Shown: positions 38,437 to 53,022, numbered from the stretch's first letter. The stretch: DNA of 64,000 nt from Vigna angularis (GCF_016808095.1 NC_068972.1:744001-808000), one strand, 5' to 3'. Program-made: numbers and translations. The notes: generated by a model not told the origin, from the sequence alone.

Positions 38437-41250
38437 AGTAGTTCTAAATTATGAGGTATCTGAACATCATTTGTGTACTGTGACTGAAACTTGTTAACAA
38501 TAGGATGTTCAACTCATCAAGTTTAAGAATGTGTTGTTCACCTATTAAGTAATAATAATAATAATAAATATGTAGTTTGCTGGTGTGTACATTATGAATT
38601 TCAAAGCTATATATACTTTATTTCTTCATCAATTGATTGTTAAATTACTATGATTAATGAGATGCCCTTCTGTTTATAGGAGACTGTATTATATTTAAAA
38701 TTACATATTTTGCTCTACCTTTCAATTTCATGAATTTTGTTATTGAGCCTTTGATTTTATAAATTTTATCATTTAAAACTTCTTCCGATTAATTATTTAA
38801 AAGTAATTTTCTATCCTGTGATTATAAAATACTAAATATATTTTGTGGTCTATAGATCCTCTTTAATAAATATATTATCTTTTCCTTTTTATAGGTGTGG
38901 CTATGACAAACTTATATCTTGAAAAAACGGAAAATAATGACTTAACAACTTACATGGTATTTATAAAATAAAATTTAAATAGTTAATTTTTTTATTTATA
39001 AGTTTTTTTTTAACTTAATATATATTAGATTTTATCTCAAATAAACTATTTATACTTTTACATAAATTTAATTCAATTAATTGTCCTTGCTACAAATAAA
39101 ATTTCATAAATACTCTTAATGTTAAAGTCATTAAATTAATTTCTTAATCACATTAAAATATTTTCATAAACTTATCTTCTCCTTTTTAAGATTTTCAAAA
39201 TTAAGGATAGTTTAATGTGAAACTGTAGAACAGAAAATTATTAATTAAAATATTTATAACTTTATTTTGCTTGACATGTTTAATTTTTAATTATGTTTTA
39301 AAAGGATGGTTTTTGATTTAAATTTATGTTATTGAAATTATATTTTATCTTTTTACCAAATTTTTTTAAGAAGATTAAACTACCATTTAGAGTTGAAAAA
39401 ACTTAGTAATTAGAAATTGAATGAATAAAATAATTATAAGAAATAAGAACAAATAAGAAGTGTTAAACAATAATTTTAAATTCATATTTCACATTCAGTC
39501 ATTACATTCATAATAAACACATGTTCATCCCCACAAGAGAACTCAAGTAACTATAATAGACATTGACAATTTTAGAAATACACATGTTCATCACTCATAA
39601 CTAAATTTTGTATACAACATAATTCACCTAGTATAATCACAAAGATAAAGTAAACTTATAATTCAATAATTTCCATGTAAATATATATAAAATCAATATT
39701 TATTTAATTAAAAAATACCTTTTGAAATCTCTAAGTTTCTTTTAGGGATTTAAGCTTGAGAATAGATGTTTTTTTACTTGATTGAAAAATTATAATTTTT
39801 CAATCTTCACTCATGCTTGAACCAACAATGTAGTAACTTGAGAAGATTTGTGCCAAAACTATGAAACCAAAGCTGACATGTTTTAACCTTGAAAATAATA
39901 ATATAGTTTTTCAATTTTGTAACTCAATAAGGATCAAATTTGTTCTAGTTTATAATATCAACATATAAATCTAAAAATATGTATCACGCAATAAATTTAA
40001 ATAAAAAATATATTCACTTCATAAGGTTTTTCATTTATAAGTTATATTTTTCATTATAAAATCACTAAACATTTATGTCTAAGGCAATACATTTATATCT
40101 AAAAAACAATAGATAGTGAAATCACATCAATGTAAAATGATCTAATAATACTTAGCACACACTCAATTTCATCAAATATTTAAATTAAAACCTAATCTCA
40201 TTGAGATGTAATTACAAATTTAAATTAATGTGGTAAGTTATTAAACAACTTGCACATTACCAAAATCACCATTTCAATATTATGACTTTTTTTATTAAAT
40301 TTTCAAACAACTTCTACAATACCAAAACATAATAATCCACCAGTCTGCCACTAATACATTATCTCTGCACACAAACACATAGTTATAATAAAGGCACATC
40401 TACACAATTCAAATCTTCTACTATAAAAAGTTATTAATATGTAACTAATATCTTTTACATAAAAATTATAACTATTTCATTTGAAAGTTTCCACAAGACT
40501 TGTTTTAAGACAAAACTCTAATTACTAAAAAACAAAAATACCATTGCAATTTTAATGTGAAACTGTTAAAGAGAAAATTATTACATAAAATATTTAATTT
40601 TATTTTACTCGACATACAGTGGATTATGTAAAACACGGTCTTCATAATATACACAGAATATTAATGATTATATTAAGTTTTTTAAGCTACGAAAATTTGA
40701 TATAAAATAAAAAATATAAATGTAGAAGTTTATATAAAAGCTATAAAACATGTAAAAAAGAGTGTGAATATTCTTGGAATTGTAGTTAAATTGCATGTTT
40801 ATTCTGTTTTACTCCTGTTTGCACTCCCTGAGTTGCAGAAATTCTTGCAAACTCTTACACTATATATTTTTCATATTTGTAAAAATTTTAAATAATAAAA
40901 TAATTTAAATTATTTGAATATTCATACCATACATAATTAGATAGAAAACCAATTATATAATAGAAAGTATATAATAACTCAAATAAATGAAGATATTAAA
41001 TTAATATAATTGTAAAAAAATTGAGAGATTATTAAATGATGCCTACAATATTATATTGTCCATGTTTTAAATTTAGGATTGGACTGTAACTTAAATATTT
41101 CATTATGATATTTAATTTATTAGTTAATCTCAACATAATTTCACACAATATACAAAATTGGATAGGCTTTTTTTCATTAAAAAAAAATCTCTCATTGAAT
41201 AAGATATGGCAGACCCTACCCGACCCGAATTAAATAAATAGATAAATTAA
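38437..41250. other. Intergenic AT-rich region between DHAR and RPB6
   Basis: Very AT-rich with no gene recognised. A short AAT run lies near 38550. A ~70-bp direct repeat occurs at about 39210-39280 and 40551-40621 (AATGTGAAACTGT...GAAAATTATTA...AAAATATTTA...TTATTTTRC), possibly the ends of a decayed element. Confidence 0.5.
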
Positions 41251-41606
41251 AATTTGGGTCTTTGGCTTTCGATTCAGGGGTCTCAGACTTTGGCTTCAAC
41301 TGGTTCTTCTGTTATCAGCATCACCAATTTGATTTGTTAATTTCTGGTGTGTGATTCTCTTTTCATCTATTTGACATTTTAATAGCTAATTTAATCCCTA
41401 ATCATCACTGTTTAAATGTGTTAAAGTATATTTTCTTAACAAGCATGTTGATTAGAAGAGGGTTAGGCTAAGTCAATATATAACCTTGAGTATTGATATT
41501 ATGCAAGGTTATGAATTAATTTACAGCAATGATTTTCTTCTACTGATTTTTTATGGTGCTGCAATTCTATATGATGGAAGTCTCTAATGCCTTACTGTCT
41601 TTCTGT

Positions 41607-41620
41607 TAGGGTTTAGGGCG
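41607..41620 (+). promoter_or_regulatory. Telo-box in the RPB6 leader
   Basis: TTAGGGTTTAGGG directly follows an apparent 3' splice acceptor (TTTCTGTTAG) about 65 bases before the start codon. This points to a 5' UTR intron and a telo-box in the second leader exon. Inferred from position. Confidence 0.45.
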
Positions 41621-41676
41621 GCGCAAGCTGAGGCTTAATATCAAAGACAGGGTATCTTTATTCTTCGCGGATTACA

Positions 41677-44063
41677 ATGGCTGATGACGATTATGACGAC
41701 ATGGACATGGGGTTCTCTCTTTCTCCCTACTACTAACAAATAATTTATTTAGGTTTTTTTTTTCCCAATTCAATGTCTTGAGAATCCTTAGTGCAAACCC
41801 CCAACAGAGTTTTAATTGTTTATGTTCCTGCATGTGAGTTTTAAACCAAATAAGAAGTTTTTCAAAGGTTTTTTTATCACTATTCTCCCTTTCTTTTAGA
41901 TGATTAACTGTTATTTTTCATTCTAGGATTGTTAGGATTAGAACTATCTGTTTTGTCATCTTTCTTTTTCCCATGTTTCTTTTTCGGTTAAATGATATCT
42001 CATGGAATAAAGAATGGTGATGCAGGTACGAGGATGAGCCTCTGGAGCCTGAAATTGAGGTACATAATTCTGTGGGTCTTGTCTTGTTAGTTTTCTTTTT
42101 GTTTGTACAAATACATGTTACAGATTTTGTGGAACTCAATTATGAATTGATTGATTGATGAGCAGGAAGGTGCAGAGGAGGATGTTGATAACAACAAAAA
42201 TGATGACGTGGCTGGAGACGCAGTTGATACCGAGGACAAGGAAGAGGAACAACCAGTAGAGAGACCTCGGAAGACTTCTAAATATATGACCAAGTATGAG
42301 CGGGCTAGGATTTTGGGTACTCGAGCAGTTCAAATCAGGTTTTCTTTGGAACTTATTGTGTGATTTTAAGATTCTGTCTATTCATTGTTTGTAACATTTT
42401 AATTTTTTTGTTGATCAGTATGAATGCACCTGTCATGGTTGAGTTGGAGGGGGAGACTGATCCGCTTGAGGTCTTAACCTTCTATATTCTACTCTGCAAT
42501 TTATATTATTTTTCATGTTACTGCATTTTGAGCACATTAAATATTCTAGTTTCCAATTTCTAAGTATGTTGATATGCCTCAGTACACATGTAAACCACCG
42601 AAGTTGGGTTTTTATGGTTTGAAATTAGGTTTATAAATCTGCAATTATGCAAAAAGCATCTATATTCATGGACAAGACGCGTGTAGTGGGTCAGGCCATT
42701 CTGCCAGGCCGAAGGTGGAGTGTGCTGGCCCAGCCCAGCCTGAAATGAAATTCCCATGGACTGTGTATCTCATGGCTAATGTGTAATTTATATAATTTTT
42801 TAAAAGAAGTAATAAATGATAAAATCAGGTTGAATAGGTCCCGGTGCTATTTAGGCCAAATTGGCCTGGTCTGTTTGGTTTGTTGGCATGAGCCAAATTG
42901 GACCATTTTTTGTAGGTTACAATATTTTTAGCCTGGTCTAACCCAAGCGAAGGCTGAATCAATGGTAACCATTCTAATAGGCTGCTCTTTCTTTTTCTGC
43001 CTTCCTTGATTTCCTTCTAATCAATAGAGATTTGTCAAGATGGGAAAATAAGTTTACATCAAAAATCAGTTCCTCGTAAAAGTTGGAGGGACAATTTTCT
43101 TTTTGATATAATCTTTTTATCAGCTTGTAGATTATATTCCCCATCATAGCTTGCCTTCCTTTCCCTTTCTCTCTCTTAACAAAGGGTTTTGGGCTTTGTG
43201 TGTAACCTAAAATGGTTTATATTTCAGTTTGACAAGGATGTGTGTGTGTTTTGTTTAATATTAATATCCCCGCAATGTCATACGAACATCTTTTTGTTTA
43301 GTTGTCATCATTATGAGCTCAATTGATAAATTCTACAAACTATGAACTGCTCCTGTCTTCCTATATTGAATCTGTTTAAATGTTTATATAGGATTTAAAT
43401 AATCTCCCTATGACGAATACTGTGACTTGTATTATCAGAATAATGATTGTTATTGTTTTATGCTAGTTCATTATCAAGTTCTTTTATTTCCTGAAGAATG
43501 CACCATGTACACCATTCTAGAAATAAGTTGATTATATAGTTTCTGATTTTTGTATGCTGACAAGAACTAAGTCCAGTATTACCTGTTATGTTATGGCTTG
43601 TCAAGTGAGCTTGTTCACTTTATTCAGTATGACATGTTGAACCTTTTTCAATGCCAATTATCCTAGTTGTTTTATTTCCTATTTGATCTGTAATTTTGAT
43701 TATTTGTCAGAGACACCTTTTTGTGTTTGGGTTGAGGAATAATCTTCTGTCTGTTACCTCTGTTGTATAATCCTCTGATATCTAGTTTTTTGAACTTATC
43801 AGATTGCCATGAAGGAGCTTCGTGAGCGGAAAATACCCTTTACAATCCGGCGCTACTTGCCTGATGGAAGGTAAATACTGCCCCTTATATAATAAGTTAT
43901 CCAGCCACATTTTATTCCATTTATGGGTAGGGAAGGTTAAGGTTGATCACATACTTTATGCCACTGACTCTTACTATTTTTGGCGACACTCTCCAGCTAT
44001 GAAGATTGGGGAGTTGATGAACTAATTGTGGAAGACTCCTGGAAGAGACAAGTGGGTGTGTGA
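41677..44063 (+). CDS. RPB6: DNA-directed RNA polymerase subunit RPB6
   Basis: Exons: 41677-41711, 42026-42059, 42166-42338, 42419-42470, 43803-43870, 43997-44063. Phases join to 142 aa, close to the plant family size. RPB6 is a small subunit shared by nuclear RNA polymerases (in plants also Pol IV and V) and stabilises the clamp. The N-terminal ~55 residues are very acidic ([12 protein letters not shown], then many Glu/Asp). The conserved core follows: [19 protein letters not shown], then [45 protein letters not shown] and the C-terminal DSWKRQVGV. The intron 42471-43802 is long and holds GC-richer repeat-like sequence near 42670-42960. The leader probably has its own intron. Confidence 0.95.
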
Positions 44064-44380
44064 TTGATGTTTGAACTTATAGGTGGGGGCAGGAGTCACA
44101 AGTACTAAGATCTTTATCTGCTCATAAATTTTATCTTTGATTTGTTTGAAGTTGATGCTCATCTATGATCCAGCATCAAACTTGACTCACAACCATGATA
44201 AATTATTGGCTATGCTTTCACCAAGTGTTTCATGTTGATACTTAGTCTACTGCCACGTGTGGTTTGATTTAATATAATTTGTGTTTCGACTTGCTTATAT
44301 GCATCTCTAGGTTGAGTGTGTTTGTTATTATATGTGAAATCATTTATTTTGAGTGTGTTTAGTACATGGAAAATGTCTCT

Positions 44381-44540
44381 TTTTAACAACTTTTTTTTTG
44401 ACAATTTTTTTATAACAACATATGGGATAGCGTGTGATTGGTTTATTTTAAATATACGGATCAATAAAATAGTGACACATAATCACTTGTCAAAAAGTTA
44501 AGTTGTTAAACTATTATGGTTGTCAAAAAAATTGTTAAAA
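44381..44540. mobile_element. MITE-like element with inverted ends
   Basis: The left end TTTTAACAACTTTTTTTTTG followed by ACAA mirrors the right end GTTGTCAAAAAAATTGTTAA and AA. The centre includes TGTGATTGGTTTATTTTAAA. The size and ends match short AT-rich legume MITEs. I could not find a clear target-site duplication, so the borders are approximate. Confidence 0.45.
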
Positions 44541-46121
44541 TATTATGGTCCTTACGTACAAAAATAACATTTGATAACAAAACATGAAAACTTTTTCTTT
44601 AGCCATAAAATCTTAAAGTCTTCCTACCATTGCATTATCTAATGAAATGTCAATTTTCATATTGTCGTTTTTGCTTGACAAATCACAATATTTCACTAGG
44701 GGATGTATCTGATGGTTCTAACATATCCAGTTTCAGTCTCTGGCTGTGATAACTGATATTGGAAATGGTTCAAATATAATATAGTAACCACATCAACAAT
44801 TTCCCCATTACAACACATGATTATGAAACATCCATAATATGATGCAATTTTGCAAGAATTTTGCTATGAATGCTTTGACACTATAATTTTTTTTTTGTGT
44901 GAGGGGGAGGGCTAATTCAATGTTTTAATTCCTTGGGACATTTTTTTCAATCTCACTTTTTTAATATATATTCAGTAAAAAATGCAAAAGACTGAAACAC
45001 GCATAGGTCTCTTAATCTCATTCTAGACTTCGTAAATATATATTAACATTAGCAAAAAGATAAAAAGAATAAAATTGTTTACGCAAATATTAAATTTTTT
45101 AAAATAATATCATTCTGGAGAATGGATTTTTAAAATGACCTGAAAAACATAAAATTTTGGAACTTATTTTTAGATATTGTTTAAAATTAAAATTTTAGTA
45201 TTAAATTTATGAAAATAAACAATAGTTCATTTTTAAATATTGAATAACTCAAAAACTAATATTAATATAAATGGGGACACTTTTATCTTGATAGGGAAAG
45301 AGAAATAAAGTTAATACATACTATCATGAGACCGAAGACGGACTTTTTTTTTTCGTTTTGTTTACTAATGAAAAGGAAAATTATGAAATATATTATTTAG
45401 TATAAATTTGGTTTAAATAAAATATATGATTTCATTAATTAAAATTTAATGGTGTTTTCTAATAACAGTATTTTATCCGTTAGATAGGAGAGGTAGAAAA
45501 GAAAGACAGCATGGAAATTTTAGAATTCTTTTTTTGGGAAAAATTTAAAGTTTTACAATATTAGACAATTGAAATATTTAATGAATGCTTTAAATTTCAT
45601 TTTTTTTTTCAAAAGACTCACAGCACTTTTCCTATAAATAATAGTCTAATGCATTTTCATACAACCCAATAACATTTTCTATGACAAATAAAATTTAAGT
45701 TGTTAAAAAAAAAACTACAATATTTTTTCTTTACATGAAATCCGAACATGAATGGGATGAAATTTAAAATTGTAGACGAAAAGTAATTTGAAGATCCATG
45801 TTAGCTCAGTAATTTGTGTAAGTCTGTGAGTCTTTCAGAATTCCATAGTAGTTTATTCAATTAACAGTTTTTTATTTTCATTAAGTTTCTTCAACCAATA
45901 ATATTTTTCTGGAACCAGTAAAGGCGAAAAAGCTTAAAAATATATATAGTTAATACTATTTATCACATTTTATTTTTGTAATATCTGTCTCTCTATACCG
46001 GCACACTTTTATTAGTTTAAAATTTTATTTCCATAAAATATATTTAAGATATTTTTTATTTTGAAAAATGATACTGTATCATGATTTTATTTTAAAAAAT
46101 GTTTTGAAAGAAAGAATGAAA

Positions 46122-46198
46122 AAGAAAATATTTAAATTACAATTAATTTTAACTTCTAAAAGAAAATATTTACATTACAATTAATTTTAACATCTAAA
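46122..46198. repeat. ~38-bp imperfect tandem duplication
   Basis: Two adjacent copies of AAAGAAAATATTTAMATTAC followed by AATTAATTTTAACWTCT, differing at two or three bases. Confidence 0.8.
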
Positions 46199-46619
46199 TA
46201 GTGTGAGATTATTTGATGTAATCGAAACAAATTTAAATTTAATGTAAGTTTTTGTATCTCCATATCTTTTCATATAACAAGCCATGCACGTACACATTTG
46301 ACATGTGGTTTTAATCCCATACATGATACATATAGATGTGATAAAAAAAACATACACGAATACTGCTACATATATATCTGAGATAAAATTACATGGGTGA
46401 CGTGGCATTTTGTTATTTGCCAAGAGGTGGATAACGTATCCATAATAAAGCATGAGAAGTAGCTTAGTAGGTATAATCATCATATCATAGCTAATATATA
46501 ATAGATGCATCCATGTAATTAATATATGTACAAGGTATCACCAGACATAGTAGTATATATCGTGTGTTGAAGGAATGAAGAATCTAAAACTTTAGCAAAA
46601 CCCAAAGGTGACATCCTTT

Positions 46620-47743
46620 TCAACTGTCTTTTGCATCTTTAAAGGAATCTGACTCTGAGATCGTCCTCTGTATTATCTCTGTTGTCTCTTCCTCTGACAC
46701 TCTTTCGTCTTTACCCTTCCACTTCATGTAATAAGGCTCAAAGAATTCCTTATTTTCCTTCTCTAGCTCATTCCACACTGATAATACATTCATCTTTTTC
46801 TTAATTTATCATATATATATATAACATCTTCACGTGCATGCTTCTCTTTTGGTTGGTTGGTACTGGAACTTATATATGTCTCCATTCATAACCAAAAATT
46901 CTTACTTGGAAATTTAAAAAAAAAAAAAAAATCTCTGTTTTATTTACTCATGGCCTTCTTCCTTAAAAAAATACGATATTTGACGATGTGATCGATGTTT
47001 TTCTTTGTTTATTCAAAGTTATATAATTAGGGTTTTGAATTTTTAGTATATCCTATTAATATAACATGCTAGCTATAGTCACTCGATTTTAGAATTTCAT
47101 CTATACAAACTGTGATTATAATAATTCTCTTAAAATCTTAACTGTGTTTTACCCGACAATGATTCAAACATGTATCTAACGTTTTCAAGTAAAATTCCTT
47201 CGGATTTAAAGAGGAAGGAATTGAAAAGTACAAGTTCTCTAAAACAGACATGATTTTCAAAAGGAAACCTTGCCAGCTCCCCTATTTTTCATACGAAAAA
47301 ATCAACTTTTACTAGCACTATCCAATCGGTCAAATTCATATACATAAACATAGATATATAGGATTGATCATGAAGTTATCGGAAATCTTAAGGTTTTGGA
47401 ACGCGAAAGAACACTGCAACGATGTTGCATGTGTGCATGGTGTTTGGCTTAAGGTATGTGTAGAGAGAAAATTAAGATCATACCAGTGGATGTTATAATA
47501 GGATTAATGTTTGCATGTTTAGAAAGTGCTTCCATGCATTCTTCCTTGCTCATGTGAAATATCAAACACTTCTCGATCAGATGCTGCACCTATATGTAAT
47601 TTGTACAAAACCTCTCATCAACAACCTTAACTATAACAAAAAAAGGTTAAAGAAAAACTGTATATATATATATATATATGTACCAAATGAATGTATGAAG
47701 CAGGAGAAGAAGACGAAGAGGACGAAGAAGAAGAGTCTCCCAT
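46620..47743 (-). CDS. Small plant-specific protein, A_thal_3526 (TIGR01589) family
   Basis: Three short exons on the minus strand: 47743-47684, 47589-47484 and 46777-46620, with GT-AG borders and phases that join to 107 aa. The N-terminus is a run of Ser residues (MGD then ten Ser, then PASYIHL). The conserved plant domain follows: VQHLIEKCLIFHMSKEECME, ALSKHANINPIITSTVW and NELEKENKEFFEPY. The C-terminus is charged. From memory this is Pfam A_thal_3526, a plant-only family of unknown function; some relatives carry a mistaken angiotensin-converting-enzyme label. The first intron begins in a TA microsatellite (47661-47680). It has no close neighbour gene that hints at a role. Confidence 0.85.
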
Positions 47744-50620
47744 GACAGTAGCATGAAATTGTTACTAAGAAAATTTGATATATATAGAGAGAGATGAAGG
47801 GTAGCTACAGAAGATGAAGCGTGTGAAGACGAAATTAGAGGGGGTGGTGGGAGCAAGAATCCCACGTGAGAGATAAATTATAATTGGCTAGGAAAGGATT
47901 AGAGGAGATTGTAAATGACTGCTCTTTGTCTTGTACAGTTCCTATAAGACCTTCCCCTTCACGTGATTTGTGGGACATCCCCACAAACTAAAGACAAACC
48001 CTAAAAACCCTTTCTCATTCATTAATTATTGATGCATTTTGAGAGACTCACTACCCTTAGTAGTTATACATGTATATACCCTCTTTCCATCCTTAGGAAA
48101 ATCCAAAAATTGCCCATGCCTAGGGAAAATTTGCACGATCACAATTTTATAGAATAATAACGGCTATATTTTTAGTTATAATGACGTTTGTATTTATCTC
48201 TTATTCTTTTAATTATTAATTAAATGAGTTAATTTTTTTAAAAGAAATATAGTAAATAAAACATGATTGGAGACGACAACCATTCTTAATTATTTATTTC
48301 TTTTCAAAAAAATTGCATTGACAATGACCATGATTTGAAATCTGAAATGCTAGGGCATTATTTTTATAGCAGAAGATCATCACCACTGAAGTTATCATTC
48401 ATCTGAATGGTCCAGAAAAGTGGGAGAATAGCAAATATTTGTTTTTTTTTATGAAAAACTGATAATTTTATCACACACACATATATGTAATAAATAAAAT
48501 AAATATAACACAATTTCATATCACAGATATATAGACTATGTTTTCAAATGAGGTTTTTCTAAAAAAATTCAAAAAACATAGCTCTAAATTTCGATGGTTG
48601 TTTTGGAAAACTTAAACAAGAGGCCAAAACCTTATTATTACTATTATTTTTTGTTTAGTGATTTGAAAAAAGTATCTTAGATTCGTTTACGACACTACTA
48701 ATAAACGACATTGGAGTGCTTCCAAAATTAAAAAAAACAAAAAAAAACATTACATCATGTTATGTCAAATCTCCACTAACATGTAACAAGGATGTTCCCA
48801 TACCATCTTCTGTGTTACCCTATTCATCATATATCCAAGTTTTTTACGCACCCATAATAAATTAAGATACTTGTTTAATAATTAATACTACGATGTTTGT
48901 TTATTGTAGATTAAAATTTAAAATTACTATAAAAATTTACTTCCACGAGTTTAGAACATTTATCCAAATTTATATATAAAAAGAAAACTACATCCATCAC
49001 GTGAGAGATAAGACTAAGGAGAAAGATGCAATGCAAAGCAAAATCTTTATGATAAAAAGTACAACAATTGAAAAACACCAAAATTATAAAGCACGAAATG
49101 AAATTGGTATAGGGTGTACTCAACTTATATTCCATTCGAATTAAACTCGTTTAATTCATAAATTTAATAAATCAAATTAAATATGATCCACATTAATTTT
49201 TTTTTTAAATATACCCAATTTGAAATCAATCAAACATTTTGACACATATACAAACTTGTACCAAACAATTTTAATATAGTCGATACCATGTTAAAATTCA
49301 TGGTGCAAGTAAAGCAAGAAGTTTTAAGGTGATTTGGTGATAAAATTAGAATGAAAAGTTGAAAGAGATTGTAAATTAATACCTTTTTTTTTATCAATGT
49401 TAATTTGTAAATATTTATTTCAAAAAATAATTAATTGAAATTAAAAAAAAATATTTTTACTAAAAATAAGTCAAGATATAGTTATTATATTTTTATTTTT
49501 TATTCTCCAGAAATAAAATAAATATATACGAGATAGAAAATATAAAAACACGTAACGTTAATTTAACAAATTTTTTGTGCTCAGAGCGTTAAATTAATGT
49601 CATAATGTCACTCATGTGATAAACAATTTTAAAAATTTAGTAAATATGATTATTGGAGACATCACACTCCTTTGATTAGTGATGTTTCTCATCAATTGAG
49701 TGTTTTTTTATTTAAATATTGTCTAATTAGTTAAATGATGGGCCTGCCATGGGTTTTAACAAAAAAAAATGTAAAAGAATGTTGGGCTTGAAATGGGCTC
49801 ATCTGATTGGGTCCATGGTTTCTAGTTAAGAGTGTTATTTCCTACATCACGTTTCTCCATTCACCCCCACAATTTAAAAAAATTCCAAAATTATTTTTAT
49901 ATTTCGAAAAAATCCTACATCTTTTTTGAAGAAAAATTTATTGAATAAATTTCGAAATTTATTGAAAGATTTTTTAAGTCTTTGAATTTCGAAGTTTGTT
50001 TCTTCTAACAAATTTTAAAATTCGATAAAGAAAAATACTTTTGTGATGTAAGAGTGCTGGGAGAAAATTAGAGAAATGTATCGAGTAACACTGTTGGATT
50101 AACTCTCCTTTAAAATCCATGATTGCAACTTTTCTGGTTTTGCTATTCCAATTTTAAATAAATGTCTTTTATTCTATCATTACGCAAATAATCTGAATTT
50201 CACAGGCAGATTTCAAATATATTTTATTCTATCAACAATACAAAAGCGGTTTTCTAATCAAATAATGATCCCAACCTTCAAAATAAGAACCACATGTCAC
50301 TAATCTGCTGATAAAATTTCAGTGAAAAAAAAAACATAATTTTACCGAAAATAATTTGATGAATATGCCAATAATTTTATTTTTTTTTGTATTTTTTTCT
50401 TTTCCCAGAACTTTAAAAGACCTTCCTGTTAGGTCAAGTAAAAAAAAAACCTTGACTAATTTATAATTTCTGAATAACATAATTGAAATGGAAAAGGATA
50501 CTTGAGAATAAAAGAAGATAATAAGATGGAATAGCAGAATAAGAAGGAAAAGTGAACCTGAGAGAGAGTTTACTACAGAAGAGAAATGAATTGAAGAGTG
50601 AAGTTAAGTAGTTTAGGCAC

Positions 50621-50674
50621 AAGTGTTGTTTGCTCTAAGTAAAGATGAACATTTACTTAGAGCAAACATACACT
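50621..50674. repeat. Short inverted repeat (hairpin)
   Basis: A perfect 17-bp stem, TGTTTGCTCTAAGTAAA and its complement, is separated by 8 bases (GATGAACA). With one bulge the pairing extends to about 23 bp. Too short for a typical plant pri-miRNA. Function unknown. Confidence 0.85.
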
Positions 50675-52931
50675 GTAACCAAACCACCACCACAACCTTT
50701 TCGATCAGATCAACCTCTTCTATCATTTTTTTCTTCTCCCACACACTCTTCTTTATAATTCTACACAAAAATAATTATATACCAAAATATATTGAAAAAA
50801 AAAAGGAAATAATAAATGAATGATGTGGAAACAATACTGCCCTGGAAAATAACATCTAACTATCAAGATAAAGTTCCACAAAATAAGAGAATGAAAACCA
50901 ATGTTACGCCTTAATTGGTGCAACAATTAATTGCAGAAGTGAGTCCTCATTAGATTTTTTCTTTCGAAAATCGAACACACAGCTCATTGCACCAGTCTCG
51001 TCTTCTATCAATAATTGTGTAAGTGTTTCGTAATAATATGTTATTAATTATATAATTGTAATATAGTCTTATGACATTTTATAATATACAGTGTATTTGG
51101 AGCGACATCAATCTAGTTGTTAGAAATTTAAAAGGAATCTAAGTTTTACATTGGATAAAAATGAAAAAGTAGAGTATTATATAAAGATGAAAGACCTGTT
51201 AAATCATAACTTTAAGATTTTGGTTAGATAATGGTATAATCATTTGTATAATTTGGTTCATATGTTATTGATGTTTGTGTCTCTCCAATAAACTTGTTTC
51301 TCGATAAAAACTTTGATAATACTTATCAGAATTTGGAGTAAAGCATAAGCATATTTATGTGTGAAGACAAAAGATCTTTTGTGCTAATCAATCTACATGA
51401 CTCTTCATAAACTCTTTCAAAAATATCCTCTTCATTATTGCCGTGTGTTAATGATTACAAGCCATTCTCAAACACTCATTTAAATTGTTTTTATTTGTAT
51501 GTTCTTTTGCATATTTATGATTATATTATGTTTTATTATATTATTATTTTGTAACTTAATATTGAATTCAAAAAAATAACAATAAATTATTCTACCTCAT
51601 ATTACTAATGTTATACGTAATATATCCTTGATATTTTCAATTTAAAAGCTTGCAAGAAATTGCTTTCAGAAAACGCTCATTCTCTTACTTTTGCCGTTAC
51701 TTTCTTCTTCTATTTTTAAAGTTTGGCAGACTTTTTTTTAGTAATACACTTCTATAAACATAGGTGTTATTTCTCACTTTTTCAAATGATAACAATAAAT
51801 ATAATATAATAATAAAATAGTTATTAACCGTTAAAAGTTTAAAAAATAATTTATAATATATAAGTAAATATAAATTTTATCTTAAAAATATATTTTATGA
51901 AATTGAGTTATATTTAAATTTCATTTTTTTAAATGAGATGAATATGTTGAAAGTTTAATATTCAAAAATAAGATCAATTTATATTAAGTGAATATAAAAT
52001 TTATTTTATAAATCATTTATAAGATTAAGTTAGATTTAAGATTTATTATTTAACATTATTAACGTACTAATGTTTTTAACCTGACGGTATTAAAATTATC
52101 TTTGTTTTTCTTTTTAAATAAACAATTTTCAATTTTTTTTTCAATTCTTTACATGCCTCTGAAACTTCCTGACAATTAAATACTATTCATTTTGACTTAT
52201 TTCTCATAAATGTGAGTGGTATGTTTTAATAAATATTCTTATGAAAAATGAACCCATTTCACAGAGCTTTTATACTAAGTTTCAAATTTGTAATATTTTT
52301 CAGATATAATATATTAAATAATATTATTTTTAATTATTTAAATTTTTATTTACTTAAAATAGTATAAAATATACTAAAAACATGTTAAAAGAATTAAATT
52401 AAACAAATACATAAAAAAAGAACAAGTCATTTTATCGTTTTTATACTATTTCACTTATTTATACTATTTTATTTAAGTAGATGGCCATCGCAAGTGGACA
52501 ATAATTTACATTCTTAACATAAATTCTGAAAACCTAATTTTGGAATTTAGAAATAAAAAATCATTAAAAGAAATTTTATTTTGGGCCCATTCAACTCAAC
52601 CATAACCTAACAATATTAAGGAAGCCGAAAGAGTTCACGTTCACGTGCCAAAATCCATTTGGTCTACTCAATTATTCACCTATAAGAACGAGAATGTCGG
52701 ACAATATTCAACGGTTGAGATTAATCTACCAAAAGAAGATATTTATTTATATTTCAGAAAGAAAAATGGTAAATGAATAGCTTGTTAACATTTTAAGAGC
52801 ACTTTCACACAGATTCTTTTATGAATAGATGAATTATAAAAATAATTATAGAACAAATGAAATTATATTTGAAAAATATGATTTTACTTTAAAAAGGTCG
52901 TATTACATAAATATAATTTCAGCTTTTTTAT

Positions 52932-53022
52932 TTTTCAATAGAAAAATTACATTTAGAATATATGATTTTATTTTATAAATTTATTTACATAAACCGTGTT
53001 TAATAAATATAGCATTTATTTG
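52932..53022. repeat. 91-bp flanking duplication, left copy
   Basis: Nearly identical to 63010-63100, with about two mismatches. The pair brackets a captured gene fragment plus the gypsy element. Confidence 0.9.

Larger units (their letters stand above)
44064..46619. other. Intergenic AT-rich region
   Basis: Contains a MITE-like inverted repeat (44381-44540) and a short tandem duplication (about 46122-46198). No gene recognised. Confidence 0.5.

Noticed and set aside
50621..50674. miRNA gene
   Set aside because: Stem and loop are too short for a normal plant precursor and I do not recognise a known mature sequence.
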